Counted from the stretch's first letter, positions 1-11,500 are shown. The stretch: 64,000 nucleotides of DNA from Glandiceps talaboti (GCF_964340395.1 NC_135560.1:1173501-1237500); one strand, 5' to 3'. Translations and numbers: made by a program. Notes: generated by a model not told the origin, from the letters alone.

Positions 1-26
1 AGTAGATACGGTATAAACGAAATCAT

Positions 27-841
27 TTGCGTCACCACAAGACAAGAAAGAATTCAAGATTCATCGTTTTACTGCACGATACTATATCATCCCGTATAGT
101 AAATGTTGTGACCATTCAAAAATTAATGGAGAAATGTATCTCCTTTACATTAGCAATTCCATGTGCAGGAATATTTATAAGGCATATGGCAAAAGCCATG
201 GCTTCAGCAAGTTCCAGTGCAAAAAAAGTTATCCAAATACGAGGTGCACTTAAAGGAGAATTAACAGAATGGGAGAAAATTATCGAATTAGCAGGCTCAT
301 TTCAATGGTTGTCGGAAAAGCATCTCACACTTCAGATATATACAGATTCCAGTGACTTCAAATGGGGAGCAGTTCTGAATGGAATAGATAATAAACTGCA
401 AACACAGGTCATTGTCACATGTGGGAACCACATTTCCGTCAGCTACCCATCGTAGTAAAAGAAGCAAAGGCCTTATATCGGGCTTTAGTGGCATTAAACG
501 AAAAAATTCACAATATAAGAGTAGATGCCAAAATCGACTGCTTAGCAGTTGTGCATGCTTGGAACTCAAGCCCTTTAGGTACAAAGTCGGTAGCCCTAAA
601 TGACATAATTAAGAAGATATTCCGGTTGTGTTTAGAGAAGAACTCAAAATTGACACTTGAATATGTTAGGTCAGTTGAGAACCCTGCTGACGCCCCATCA
701 CGTGATTTAAGCTACATTAACATGGCACTATCCGATAGAGCATGGGAATATGTGGATAGAGAATTCGGTCCTCACAACATAGATGCGATGGCATGTAGTT
801 CTAACGCAAAGCTGCCACGTTTTATTGCCCCCTTCCCATAA
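27..841 (+). pseudogene. DIRS reverse transcriptase C-terminus and RNase H, frameshifted
   Basis: The first frame (27-455) carries a stretch like the RT thumb/connection of DIRS elements ending in an RNase H first strand, YTDSSDFKWGAVL, whose Asp is the expected first metal ligand. The match then jumps to another frame (419-841), which holds LPIVVKEAKAL with the expected Glu and the SVENPADAPSR block near the end of RNase H. A frameshift near 415-455 therefore splits the domain. The second frame ends at a TAA at 839-841 but similarity continues past it in the same frame. RNase H removes the RNA strand during cDNA synthesis. Confidence 0.78.
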
Positions 842-1144
842 GGTAACAGCGAAGGCGTTAATTTCTTTAGTCATAATTTCAAACCTGGTGATGTAGTATA
901 TGTTTATCCGCCTTTTAAATTGGTGCACCCGGTAATAAAGCATATAGTTAACAATAGATTACACGTTACGGTCATTGTTCCAAGAAAGCGGTTCTTGGAG
1001 CCATTTTGGGTTCCCGTTCAGCAACATGCGAAATGCTCAAAAATTGTTGGTAGAATAGGACAAACTGGGATCATTTTGGCTCCATCACGGCAAGGATACG
1101 TTGATATCCAACTAAGTTGTGAACTTCAGGCCGTGAAATTCTAA
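842..1144 (+). pseudogene. DIRS methyltransferase-like segment (YPPF), after an in-frame stop
   Basis: This is the same frame as the RNase H block, separated only by the TAA at 839-841, so the stop is a point mutation inside a longer polyprotein. The translated segment contains GVNFF, then VVYVYPPFKLV and a hydrophobic VTVIVP strand, the arrangement of the N6-adenine methyltransferase-like domain known from DIRS elements (a D/N/S-PP-Y/F/W motif). Ends at a stop at 1142-1144. Positions 1145-1396 hold more broken coding-like sequence with a CKLC pair that I cannot assign. Confidence 0.6.
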
Positions 1145-1396
1145 AAACTTTACATACAATCATGTTTCAAGTATGGCTGTCACGTTTCCCCTTTATCTTA
1201 CAGATGATCTGTGGAAGCGTGAATGAAAACGAAAAACTTTATTGTAAATTGTGCAACTCTACCCTCGTAGACTCAGCCGGAGGATTAACAAAAACCCCAA
1301 AAGACGATAATCAACTCGATGTACAAACCATTGATGTACGAACTGTTAGGAGAAAAATCGGCATATGAAAAACAAACAATTTGAAAATTAGTAGAC

Positions 1397-2352
1397 GTGA
1401 ACCCTGAAGATATTGTCAGATTTTTTATATACAAGGACAAGGACGCAAAAACCCAAAATACATATATATACCTGTCAGTATCTTGGAAATCCGGCAGTGT
1501 CACCATGTTCATGCCCAAAACGGTTAAAAGCCGCGACATTGCGAAACATGGTGTCAAAACTGAAATCATATTACCAGGTTGTGTTTTCTGAACAAAATCC
1601 AGTACAATCACTGATTGTAGAAAGATATGTTAAGAAAATGTCAGAGGAACAGGCGAAGGCACACGTTACACATAAACAAGCCCCTCCTATGTTCATAGAA
1701 AAAATAAGAATTGTTGTTAATCATATCTTAAGCAAAATTTTATCTGCTACCTCCCCTAGTCAGTTATACGTACTTGCTAGAGATTTAGCCTTTTTTAAGC
1801 TACTGTTTTTTTCAGGTGATAGGGCAGGTGTTTTTAGGTCATGTAAAAACGCAAGAAATACTCCGTTTTCCTGACGATTCCGGCCTAGTCTTTAATCACA
1901 CTTTTGGGAAAACTCTTAGAGGAGCAGGCACAAATATGTTCGCCGTAAAACGATGTGCGGATCGACTCGTGTGTCCAGTTAACACAATAGAACAGTTTAT
2001 TAGGAATAGACCTTTCAAAAGGTCATCTCTTCCGACCAACGACGCCATGTGGGCAGGTAGATCAAAAACCATTTTCATCGCAGCTGGCTTACCAGCGTCT
2101 AACAATGTACTTGCAAGATTTAAACATCGATACTGGTGAAACACCTCACAGCTGCAGGAGCGCATGTACAATTACTTTGGCTATGGCAGGAAGAGATCGG
2201 AAGAGATGTCAAACTATTACACAAAACTGGCAAATGTAATGTGTGTTGATAACCCAGGCCAACATCTTTCTCAGGTAGTGGATAAAAATCAGGCAATAAC
2301 CAAGAGATACGAAGAGATTGAACAACTAGAAGGTTTTTTACCTGCCTTTTAG
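1397..2352 (+). pseudogene. DIRS tyrosine recombinase, several frameshifts
   Basis: Tyrosine recombinases cut and rejoin DNA through a covalent phosphotyrosine. The match runs through at least four frame changes: PEDIVRFFIYKDKD (N-terminal arm), then a CPKRL block, then LAFFKLLFFSGDRAG, whose Arg (codon 1821-1823) fits the first catalytic Arg, then FNHTFGKTLRG, then a short frame with the H-x-x-R box HSCR (codons from 2147) followed by ACTITLAMAG, and finally SNYYTKLANVM, where one of the two Tyr codons (2215-2220) would be the nucleophile. All catalytic positions are recognisable but no single frame joins them, so this is a fossil. Confidence 0.75.
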
Positions 2353-2360
2353 TTTTGGGA

Positions 2361-2954
2361 TGGAAATAACACAAAAGTTAAATAGATGAATACAAAATGA
2401 ATCTGTATGTATACTACACAAAACAATGATAATAATAAACGAAGGATTAACGAATTTATTACTGGTTGTGATAGTCGTTTACCTGTAAGGAAAGGGAGAT
2501 ATTTTAGGAATGGGAAGTGTGTGGGAGAGTAATGAAATGGAGTGTCTGTTCAGTATAATACGGCAAGGGAATTGCCGAAACCATACTCAAACCCATTCCT
2601 TAACAATAGGCAATATTCTTGAGCGAAGTGATTGGACTTTAAATACTATATCATCAGCTAAGACGCGCAGACGCGCGTTAGGTATGTGTAATGCTGCAAT
2701 TACTGGTCCAAGTAATTGTGGGATAGCTTCACTTCCGCTGCCATTAAAAGAGTTTGCAGTGTGTAAAAAAATATTGTGTTGTCTCAAAAGAGTTTATATT
2801 TAATACACCCACGCAGAGAAAGAGTTGTACTTGTCGACGAAACTTAAATTGGGCCTCATAGGCAGAGAGTTTCGCATATTGGAGTTAAACGTTACTGGTA
2901 CCATGATATTTAGTTTTGACTTGGAATTTCAAATTTACTTGAATTGAAGAGTGA
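2361..2954. other. Non-coding tail after DIRS remnant, unassigned
   Basis: No convincing coding similarity. It may include the DIRS 3' non-coding end: it directly follows the recombinase and has GC-rich short repeats (agacgcgcagacgcgcg near 2660). Terminal repeats could not be verified because the element's 5' end is outside the window. Confidence 0.4.
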
Positions 2955-3540
2955 TTAACAAATCAGAAAATAAGGATTGCTCTTTGAAAACAAAAGTTTT
3001 GTTCATAGTATTATAAGTTTGTTATTGAAAGACAAAAGTTTAATACAGAATATGCAAAAAATTGTTCTTGGGATGTAAATTTTTTGTACAGAGTATTAAA
3101 AGATATACACTAAAAAATTAAAGATTCCTTTCAAGAATTAGAAGTTGTTCTTACTAAACAAAAGTTTTGTTTCAAAGAATTAAAAGTTTACTCATGAAAA
3201 ATGAATGTTTCCTTTCAAGAATTAAAAGTTCGTTCTTTGGGAAAAAGCTTTGTTCAAAGAATTAAAAGTGTAGAAGTAAAGGTTTTGTTCAAAGAATTAA
3301 AAGTTTACTCTCGAAAAATAAAAGTTTCCATTTAAGAATTCTTTGGGGAAAAAGATTTGCTCAAAGAATTAAAAGTGTGTTCTTTGGAAGGAAAGGTTTT
3401 GTTCAAAGAATTAAAAGTTTACTCTCGAAAAATAAAAGTTTCCTTTAAAGAATTCAAAGTTCATTCTTTGGAAAGTAAAGTTTTGTTCAAGAATTGAAAG
3501 TGTGTGCTTTAGAAGGAAAAGTTGCCCAAAGAATAAAGAT
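2955..3540. repeat. Degenerate tandem repeat based on 'caaagaattaaaagttt'
   Basis: The core words caaagaattaaaagttt, ttctttggaaagaaaag and ctcgaaaaataaaagtttcc return many times with varying spacing, giving an old, decayed tandem array. Later copies (from about 3230) are closer to each other than the earlier ones. No coding potential. Confidence 0.75.
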
Positions 3541-4956
3541 TTTGTATTGTCACTTACGGGCCTGTCAGCCGACTCGGCCAAAAAAACCGCCAGACTGATT
3601 GGCTTGATATTTGGTCGGGACATTATTTATGGTGTTTTAATGAAAATTGTTCAAATGGAAATGATCGCTTCATAGATGTGTGTTTTGGGTCAAAAAATGT
3701 GATTTTTGGTCAAAAGACTTAAACTCCAAAATGACTGGGCAGATTGGTCTGAAATTTGGTGGGAACGTTCTTTAAGGGATGTAAAGTAAGATTGTTCATG
3801 CAATGATAATGCCATAAGAAGTATGCAAATTAAGGCTAAAAATGTGTTTTTTTAAGTCAAAAGTCTATAATACCAAAAGTACTTTGTTGATTTGGCTGAA
3901 ATTTCACAGGGATGTTTCTGGTGATGCACGGATCAAGTGATATTAACTATATGATGATCCCTTCAGCAAAATGCAAAAATCCCAGTGATTTGTGGTGTGA
4001 AACAGGGTTTCGACTCGGCCCACAAATGAAAGGTCTTCAACTTCTTGTGTGACTATTGATGCAATAAACCATTAAATCTTTTAAGGGCTACTTCACATGT
4101 CAGTGTCAATGGCGTAAATATTACCCTCTGTTTGAGGTTGCTTTGAAACACTGCTTTTACAATTAGCACTGCTTAATTAAATTATAGAGAGTGTCTATGA
4201 TTAAAACATGAAGTTTGTTCATATGCTAGAAAGAGTCTTTTTTGGGTTAAAAAGTGTGATTTTAAGTCTAAAAAATTTAATCTCAAAAACGACTGGGCAG
4301 ATCAGTCTGAAATTTGGTGGGAACATTTTTAGGCGTATTTAGATTAAGAAATCCCATCAGTGATATGCAAATTAGGTGTAAAAATGTGAATTCTTGGTCA
4401 AAAACTTATATATCAAAAAGTACTTGGTACTTGGAAAGTGTTATTCTGCAGATTTTCTTCTAAACAGTTTGTCAAAATTGGCCCTAGCAACCATGACCAC
4501 CCCCTTAGCAACAGTATATTTTGCTCATATAACATTATCATCTGGTAGGCAAGTGAGTAGACTTTCAAAAATTGTATGCAAATTTCTCTAGCAACCATGA
4601 ACACACCCATAGCAACAGCCAGACGGTATTAGCAACACGGGTACTTAGACAAGTGAAGAAACATTCAAAAAGTGTATGCAAATATTAATAGACAAATGAA
4701 TACATATTCAAAAAATCAACAAGACCACGCCCATATCAACTGCTAAATCACGTATATTGCAAAGATAACAAAAATGTATGCAAATATGTTTAGCAACAAG
4801 ACCATTTTCATAGCAACAGTGTATATTGCAAAGATAATGACAGGGGTTGGATAGGCAACTGGATAGTCATTCAGCAAATGAACACCTATAAAGTGTTCGT
4901 AAGCATTTAAAAAAATATATACAGTTGTGCTACAACGCTATTGGCGCTATTTTTAC
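3541..4956 (+). mobile_element. F1 family copy, right part with right terminus
   Basis: Starts inside the element at 'gccagactgattggcttgatatt', then several modules of about 135 bp with the recurring phrases 'gcagattggtctgaaatt', 'ggtgggaaca', 'gatatgcaaattagg' and 'ttggtcaaaaact'. From about 4480 the second module type follows, with 'agcaaccatgaccac' and 'ttgcaaagataac' repeats. It ends at the F1 right terminus, CAGTTGTGCTACAACGC at 4923 and a short GGCGCTATTTTT end. The left hairpin is missing. Confidence 0.75.
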
Positions 4957-5441
4957 ATGTTGGTACTGTCCTGTAAAGCTTGGAAATTATTGTCTGAAAG
5001 TGTCTGAATAGTCTCAAAATTGACTTTTAGGAGTAAAAATCCTCAAGGGCTTCTAGGGGAGGCTCCCTCGGACCCCCATGAAAGGTGTATATATTCCCAT
5101 CTCAAGCTTTCCCCTACCTTTCACTGTTAAGATGCTATTAATCTCTTTTTGGAATATATTTACCCTGTGTAGTCACCCTGTGTAGTCCTATCCCGGAATC
5201 TTATAAAGTATTTGCAAGACAGTCAAGCAGTCCACACTGAGTCACGATCAAAAAATACCTATCATGTGAATATGATATATGGGAGGGGGGGGGGTTATCA
5301 TGTTTTAGAATTAGGTGATGGTGGGGAGGCGGTCAGCCTGTTTTTGGTTTTACAGATGGGGAGGTCAGTGACTTTTTGTCGGCCCGATGGCAGAATCCAC
5401 CGACCGACCACCCCCAGCTGGAGAAATTGACCGGTCCCTAA
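4957..5441 (+). mobile_element. F2 family copy (G-run repeat)
   Basis: Begins with the F2 left phrase 'acatgttggtactgtcctg' directly after an F1 right end and finishes 'gaaattgaccggtccctaa'. Matching copies lie at 17.5-18.3 kb (same strand) and 31.3-32 kb (opposite strand). It contains a run of ten G at about 5283-5292. Open frames inside are incidental. Confidence 0.75.
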
Positions 5442-5575
5442 GATCTCAAGTGAAGCTAATATAAATCCGACACGTCTGAGATAATTTTAGGGTGACAAAT
5501 TGTATTTAGGTGATGTCACGTTTTACAGTGGCTCAAGACTACCTTCAAAATAATAATTTATGGCATGCGAATGTA

Positions 5576-5578
<3 letters not shown>

Positions 5579-5637
<59 letters not shown>

Positions 5638-5653
5638 TCTCTCTCTCTCTCTC
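5579..5653. repeat. (GT)n-(CT)n microsatellite
   Basis: About 29 GT dinucleotides followed by CT repeats. Translated Thr-His or Val-Cys runs across it are artefacts. Confidence 0.95.
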
Positions 5654-5758
5654 GCATAATAATGTATTGACTCGAGTAAAATTGGGGTATTGAAGACAAT
5701 TTTCAAGTAGTCTATGGCTTTTGATGTATATCGCCATTATTGACCTCCTACATGACTT

Positions 5759-5955
5759 GTCCCCCCCCCCCCCCCGTGTAAAACTGGGCTGATCTCCCAT
5801 CACTTGATTTTAAAACATATAGACCCTCCCCTCCCGATTAGATAATATTGACATGGCAGGTATTTTATGATCGTGACTCAGCGTATAATGCTTGTATACA
5901 ATACTTATTAAGATCAAGGGTAGCAGTATCATATAATTATTGACTACACACAGGG
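5759..5955 (-). mobile_element. F2 family fragment, inverted to the copy at 5.0-5.4 kb
   Basis: Reads on the minus strand as the central F2 segment: C run at 5761-5775, 'gacatggcaggtattttatgatcgtgactca' region and 'gactacacacagggtaaat'. Together with the copy ending at 5441 it makes an inverted pair about 320 bp apart. Confidence 0.65.
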
Positions 5956-5962
5956 TAAATAT

Positions 5963-6560
5963 AATCAACCAGATTTAAACTGAATGCCTTCCGTAAGGGC
6001 AAAGTTTTGAGATTGTCTTTCCTACAGACAATTGTTTGAATACAACAGAACATATACAATAAGTTTTTTTCTCTCATTGATTGCTATTGTGTATGTATAA
6101 AGTTAGTTGATGTACCTTACAGTGTTATTGAGTAATTTGCATAATTAATGATTTTCGGTAATTAGGCTATATCTTAAGACTGCATACTTCAATTTCAATA
6201 TAATTTACTTCATACATTAACCATAACAAAGTTTATACGCCCTATAAAGTTTGTTGATGTACCTTACAGTGTTAATAACTAATTTGCATGATTAATGATT
6301 TTCGGTAATTAGGATATATCATAAGAATGCATACTTGAATTTCAATATAATTTAGTACATAAATTAACCATAACAAAGCGAATATGTCCTATAAAATTTG
6401 TTGCTATAGCTTACAGTTTTAATGAAAAATTTTGTTATGCATTAAAATCACTCTAGTACCTCTAGATATAAAGTACTCAGTCAGACTCCAAATGAGTTAT
6501 AGCAACTTACAACCAGATTTAAACTGAATGCCTCCCACAAGGGAAATGTTGTCTAAAGTG
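5963..6560. mobile_element. F3 family copy with two tandem inner units
   Basis: Starts with the F3 phrase 'ccagatttaaactgaatgc' and CTTCCGTAAGG (5990-6000). From about 6100 two copies of a unit of about 170 bp follow ('gttgatgtaccttacagtgtta', 'aatgattttcggtaattagg'), which is the reverse complement of the inner F3 unit seen at 11.6-12.0 and 57.4 kb. A second 'ccagatttaaactgaatgcc' closes it near 6513. Confidence 0.65.
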
Positions 6561-6599
6561 ATGCGACGATGCGATTATTTTTTGTTTACATTCTCAACA

Positions 6600-6900
6600 A
6601 ATGTTAACCAATCTACTTATCATTGCAGTTAGTGTTCTTTTTATTTAGTACTTTACAGCAAGTGTGTATGTGGGGCATATGTCATAGGCTAGTTCATGAT
6701 TAGTTCTGCAGTTGTCTTCACTGGTGGTAATCAATGTAGGGAGAGTTACTTTTGTGTTTTCCCTTTCATCTGCAGACTGAATTGGCTTACGGAAGAAAAA
6801 GATAACGCGGGGAGGGAGGTACTTAAAGTGATGGGTGCTGACCAGAAAAAAAATTGTTTTTGGCCATTAAAACTCTTTCTACAATGAGTGCTATGCTACA
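6600..6900 (+). repeat. Dispersed repeat, inverted copy at 14.41-14.71 kb
   Basis: The roughly 290 bp from 'ttaaccaatctacttatcat' to 'gagtgctatgctacaacc' is the near reverse complement of 14410-14705. It contains a frame of about 60 codons (6696-6887) that is not conserved in the inverted copy, so it is not called as a gene. The following 6901-7216 shows nothing recognisable. Confidence 0.75.
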
Positions 6901-7219
6901 ACCAGTTTAAATCTGGTCTGTAACTAGTAAGGTGGCAGCTAAGTAATTTAGCAATTATTTAAGCTGGGAGATACATATTCAGGGCATCGTCAAAAATGCT
7001 TACAAGCTGGTAGTTTGATAAAGCGTAGCTGAGAATATTTCCGTGACAGTTCTTGTATTATTAATTTATATAAATCGCTTGTACGGAGTCGGTGTTGTCC
7101 ACAAGTTTGCTCACCCCATCAGAAGTATTTAATCACTAAAATTGAAATTGTCCAGCATACATTTCTCAACTACCTTTATTTGGAAAATCGTCCCATGGTA
7201 AGGGAGTAAGTAGTCTTAC

Positions 7220-7350
7220 TGCTAGACGTTCGGGCTTTCTTCCGATACGATAAGAGGACGAAGTTCGCAATGAGGGCTTGATGTTCCATCTTCGATAGCG
7301 ACGTTTGGTTATGTGTCGTATTGTATCGGAAGAACACCCGAGGTCTAGCA
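7220..7350. repeat. Imperfect inverted repeat, 28 bp arms
   Basis: The arm at 7220-7248 (tgctagacg...ccgatac) pairs with 7323-7350 (gtatcgg...gtctagca) across a loop of about 75 bp, with a few mismatches. Probably an old foldback or MITE core; no target duplication found. Confidence 0.6.
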
Positions 7351-7399
7351 GCTAGTCTAAAGAGAAAGCCTTGAATCTCGTTGGAAATTGTTGGATGGA

Positions 7400-7785
7400 T
7401 TCTTTTTATATAAATGTTTAAATGGCTCGTTTAACTCAATGTCTATTGTTGTCAATGTTCCCTCCAGGAATCTCCGTTCCCACTACACTTTTGACTCGTT
7501 TTGATACCACTCAAAGGATAAACTCGTTTTTACCTAGGACCTTCAGTTTTATCTTGCAAAACACTGACATATATTTTCCAGTCTCGGCAATTTTAGAAAA
7601 TTTTCCTATGAAATAGTTGATTTTCATGAATTTAACGGAGTTTCGGTAATATTATCTTTTCATTTTTTATATATTTTTATTAGTTTTGTAAATATTTAAT
7701 GCATTTGAGTCTTTTCCAATTTCTGAGTGTCTGTAAATGGGGTAATCCTTAGACATCTCAAATAAATAAATAAATAAATGAACAC
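7400..7785 (+). mobile_element. Probable non-LTR retrotransposon 3' end with (AAAT)n tail
   Basis: One frame reads YKCLNGSFNSMS and, later, NLRSHYTF, like the C-terminal region of LINE reverse transcriptases, but stops follow. The block ends in 'ctcaaataaataaataaataaat' (about 7757-7779), a tail style common in Jockey/CR1-type elements. Short and decayed, so the assignment is tentative. Confidence 0.4.
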
Positions 7786-7788
7786 ATG

Positions 7789-7912
<124 letters not shown>

Positions 7913-8084
7913 GTTATGTTTGAAAGCTTACCTGAAGTTATATAAAAGAATTTATGAAAGAAACAGGAACAAGAACTTATATTTACATGTACCACATTTC
8001 AGACAAGGTTATATATGCCATTGTAGAAATTGATTTTTTCTTCCATTACAATCCAAAACACAATGACCCCTTTCCAGAATTTTC

Positions 8085-8200
8085 AAAAAAAGGATGACCC
8101 CCCCCCCCCCCCCCACTGTCAACAGGAAAACAGGGTGACCTCCACCACCACCACCACCACCCCCACTCCCGGCCGAAGATACTGAACGGTCCCTTATGTA
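8085..8200 (-). mobile_element. F2 family terminal fragment with C and CCA runs
   Basis: Contains a run of about 16 C and then (CCA)n, ending 'gaagatactgaacggtccctta', a variant of the F2 terminus. Only the end of the element is present. Confidence 0.5.
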
Positions 8201-9165
8201 ATTTGGGTATTTTAAACAGAAAATAATGAAAAGGTTCAGGGCTCTGATGCATGTCAGCTAACATTTTTTCGAAAAAGATCGAGTGAGGGCGATATGAGCA
8301 TGATGAGCCATGCCCAGAATATCGAGTAAAGTGACAACCTTGTTTGGTTTTGGGTTCAACTATTTTATTATAGGGTATGTTTAGTAAGAACACTGGAATT
8401 GGCACAGTTTACAATGTGAAATCCTTTATAGAATTTTAACTATAACATTTAACATATTTACGAGCGTCGACAGTGGCTTACCATTTTGAGTACATGTCCT
8501 TTGTGTGTTGCTATATACTATTGACCTGCAAAAAGTACCGACCTCTCCATTTTTTTTACAATGGTGAATTCCTTTGATGTTGACGTCACGGTATTCAATT
8601 TCATCTTCCCAACATCTTCGAGAAATTACACTATTTTCTCATGATTAAGTGAACTGCGTCACTGAGGAACTTCTCATTTCTATGATTTTGTTCAACGAGT
8701 CGTTATCTTTCAAATATCGCGGGATACACGTAGATTGGAATGACATTTCTGTCATCATTGGGACTAAGGTTACTGATCGTTCATTCTCTGTTAATGTTTT
8801 ACGTTGTTGTGGGTCAGTCATCGCCAGGTCAGTACGAGTACTATGCTATCACTCTCAATGATAACAATGATGTTATACTTCGTAATAAGGGTTGTAACAA
8901 TTAAACTTATCTATATTATCATAAATTATCTATCAAATAAATTTACTGTGTTGCCTTTCAGCTTCACTTTTGGTTGAGCCTATAATTTGACAAACAAAAC
9001 AACATTTCTATTGAGTTGTTTTTTTTTAGGCGAGAACATAAATTCTATTTACAGACTCCAACATTTTTTTTGGTGGAAATTGAACCCCAATTTTTTCATG
9101 TGCCACTTTGCAAATGCACATGATGATACTGTTATAAAGTAACATAGTGTACCTGTATGTAGTAT
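8201..9165. other. Intergenic, nothing recognised
   Basis: No exon, RNA gene or known repeat seen. The open frame at 8649-8861 lacks an ATG context, splice sites or any family resemblance. Confidence 0.5.
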
Positions 9166-9167
9166 AT

Positions 9168-9275
9168 GTGCTTGAACAATATGCAAATTATCAATAACTT
9201 GAACAATATGCAAATTACCATAACTTGAACAATATGCAAATTAACAATAACTTGAAAAATATACAAATTATCAAT
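9168..9275. repeat. Short tandem repeat, 4 units of about 26 bp
   Basis: 'cttgaacaatatgcaaatta' recurs four times, the last copy mutated to 'cttgaaaaatatacaaatta'. Three units carry the ATGCAAAT octamer. Confidence 0.85.
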
Positions 9276-9380
9276 ATTAAACTTGACCTGGTGTGATATT
9301 ATTCAATTCATTTTGATAAACCAGCTACTGCAAGTGAATAGCATATTGTCTGGGAAATCAATGTGTTTAAAAGTGTTTTT

Positions 9381-9438
9381 TAGTACAACTAAACTGATAA
9401 GGTTCAGCAGTGCTATAGGCATGGTGCAGTGTCTGTCC

Positions 9439-9489
<51 letters not shown>

Positions 9490-9517
9490 CGCGTGCGCGC
9501 GTGCGTGTGCGTGTGCA

Positions 9518-9552
<35 letters not shown>

Positions 9553-9999
9553 CACACCGATTGCCTTGTTGCCTTGGTATTTGGTGGGGAGATTACTTTT
9601 GGTGTCTATTTAGGAAATTCTTCAAAGCAAAATGATCACATCACAGGTAATTGATTTGGGTCAAGAAATGTCATTTGTGGTAAAAAAAAATGAAACTCCA
9701 AACTATACTGGGCTACAAATTAAGGCTCTTTTGGTCAGAAATTAGGTGTAAGAATGTGAATTTTGGTCAAAAACATATATATTGCAAAACCATATTGCAA
9801 AGATAATAGGGATTGATAGATAAATGAATAAACATTCAAAAAATGTATGTAAATGTGCCTAGCAACAAGACCACACCCATAGCAAGAGCCAAATGATCAT
9901 GTATATTGCAAAGATAACAACAGGGTTGGATAGGCAACTGGATAGTCATTCAGCAAATGAACACCTATACCTAGGATGGCTCAGCATGTGGGTAAATAT
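9381..9999 (+). mobile_element. F1 family copy, left part, interrupted by a second F1
   Basis: Left terminus tagtacaactaaactgataag is a mutated F1 hairpin, followed at the usual place by a long GT tract. After one module the sequence jumps to the 'agcaacaagaccacacccatagca' region and stops at 'ggtaaatattt', where the next F1 left end begins. In intact copies this point is 'ggataaacattttt' just before the right terminus, so a second F1 inserted into the T-run of this one. Confidence 0.75.
9443..9551. repeat. Long alternating purine-pyrimidine tract (GT/GC)
   Basis: About 108 bp of GT repeats with a central gcgcgcacgcgtgcgcgcg block. Strict alternation, especially with CG steps, is the classic Z-DNA-forming pattern. 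It sits at the fixed microsatellite position of F1. Confidence 0.9.
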
Positions 10000-10002
10000 T
10001 TT

Positions 10003-11040
10003 TAGCACAACTGAACTGATAAGGTTCAGTGGATGTGTGTATAAACAACTTAAAGTCAAAAACCGCTAGACCAATTGCCATGATATTTGGTGGGTATATT
10101 ACCTTGGGTGTCTAATTGGGAAATTGTTCAGATCAAAATGATCTTACCACTGGTGTGTGATTTGGGACAAAAATGTGATTTTTGGTCAAAAAACTTAAAC
10201 TCCAAAACTTCTCAGGAGATCGGTCTGAAATTTGGTTGGAACATTCTTAAAAGTGTTTAGATTAAGAATTGTTCATGACATGATTATCCCATCAGTGATA
10301 TGCAAATTAGAAAAATATGAAAATGTGTCTTTTTGGTAAAAAATCTTTAATTCCAAAACTACAGAGCAGATTGGCCTGAAATTTGGTCGGAAAATTCTTC
10401 AGGATGTTCAAATTAAAAATTGTTTATGACATGGTGATCCCATAAGTGATATGCAAATTAGGGCTAAAAATGTGTCTTTTTGATAAAAAAATCTATAATT
10501 CCAAAAATTATTGAGTAGATTGGCTGAAGTATGATGCGAACATTCTTAGTGGTGTTTAGATTAAGAATTGTTCATGATATGATATCCCATCAGTGATATG
10601 CAAATTAGGTATAAAAATGTCAATTATGGTCAAAAACTTATATATTGAAACTGCATGGTGGATATGGTTGAAACTTGGTGGGGATGTTTCTGTAGGTGTA
10701 TTATTCTGCAGTTATTGTTGAAATCATTGTGACACAATTGGCCCTAGCAATCATGACCATGCCCTTAGCAACAGTGAAATGAGATGCATATTACAAAGAT
10801 AACAACAGGGATGGGTAGGTAAGTGACTAAAGATTCAAAAAGTGTATGCAAAAATGTCTAGCAACAGAGCCACACCCATAGCAACAGCTAAATAGGGGTT
10901 TATATTGCAAAGATGAAAAGTGGGAAGGGTAGGCAAATTAAAAATGATTCCAAAAATGTATGCAGATATTCCTACCAACAAGACCATGTCCATAGCGACA
11001 GTCAAACACAGTTGTGCTACAATGCCATCGGCACTAATTT
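10003..11040 (+). mobile_element. F1 family copy with both ends, nested in another F1
   Basis: Left end tagcacaactgaactgataagg at 10003, right end cagttgtgctacaatgcc at 11009. Four modules of about 135 bp each hold 'gatatgcaaattag' or a variant, then three 'agcaac...cccatagcaac' modules. Only a trace of the left microsatellite ('gtgtgtat') remains, making this one of the shorter copies at about 1.04 kb. Confidence 0.8.
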
Positions 11041-11500
11041 TCTTTTGTACTTTTTACCTCAATAGCAAGTCATTTCACAGCAATTTTGAGTTACTAACAT
11101 GCACATACAGCTGTGTTATACAATATAGGCTTCATTATATGCCTCGATCTTCCACATCAAGATTAGTTAATGGTGTGTTCCAAATCTTTGTCTCTGTTCT
11201 ATCTTGGCCAGGTGTTCTGGCTTGACACTGTAAGTTCCTGGTATACCAGAAACTTGTAGGTTGTGGAGCCAATAATATGTGTTGGTTGTGACAAAGATAA
11301 AGTGCTTGGTATACCAGAACTGTGTAGATTGCAGCTAATACCAAAAACATGTCAGTTGTTGCAAAGGCCATTAGTTTCTGTTGTACTGGAAAATGTGTTT
11401 CGGTACACATTTCTGGTGTATACTGGGTTTGGCACCAGACATGAGTAGGCTGCAGTACCTTGACTACCAGAAATGTGTATAGGATGCAGCATCAATCAAG
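11041..11500. repeat. Degenerate repeats based on 'ggtataccagaaa'
   Basis: 'ggtataccagaaacttgtagg', 'ggtataccagaactgtgtag' and 'gactaccagaaatgtgtatagg' recur at spacings of roughly 50-80 bp. An open frame at 10920-11225 is incidental. Confidence 0.5.

Larger units (their letters stand above)
1..2360 (+). mobile_element. DIRS-type (tyrosine recombinase) retrotransposon remnant, 5' end outside window
   Basis: Three blocks on one strand have the order typical of DIRS elements: end of reverse transcriptase plus RNase H, a short methyltransferase-like segment with a YPPF motif, then a tyrosine recombinase. DIRS elements integrate by recombinase rather than by a DDE integrase. Frameshifts and an in-frame stop break every block, so this copy cannot make its proteins. 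The reverse transcriptase core must lie upstream of position 1. I did not find the split or inverted terminal repeats that would fix the 3' boundary; coding similarity stops near 2350. Assignment rests on motif recognition, not a search. Confidence 0.8.

Noticed and set aside
6696-6887. 63-codon frame after a 'ttcatctgcag' acceptor-like sequence
   Set aside because: The inverted repeat copy at 14.4-14.7 kb does not keep the frame open, and no donor or partner exon was found.
9283-9654. Open frames on both strands made of Val-Cys, Cys-Ala or Thr-His runs
   Set aside because: They translate a GT/GC microsatellite; the same artefact occurs at 5558-5803, 12032-12376, 16779-17087, 17956-18327, 42664-42846 and 54943-55309.
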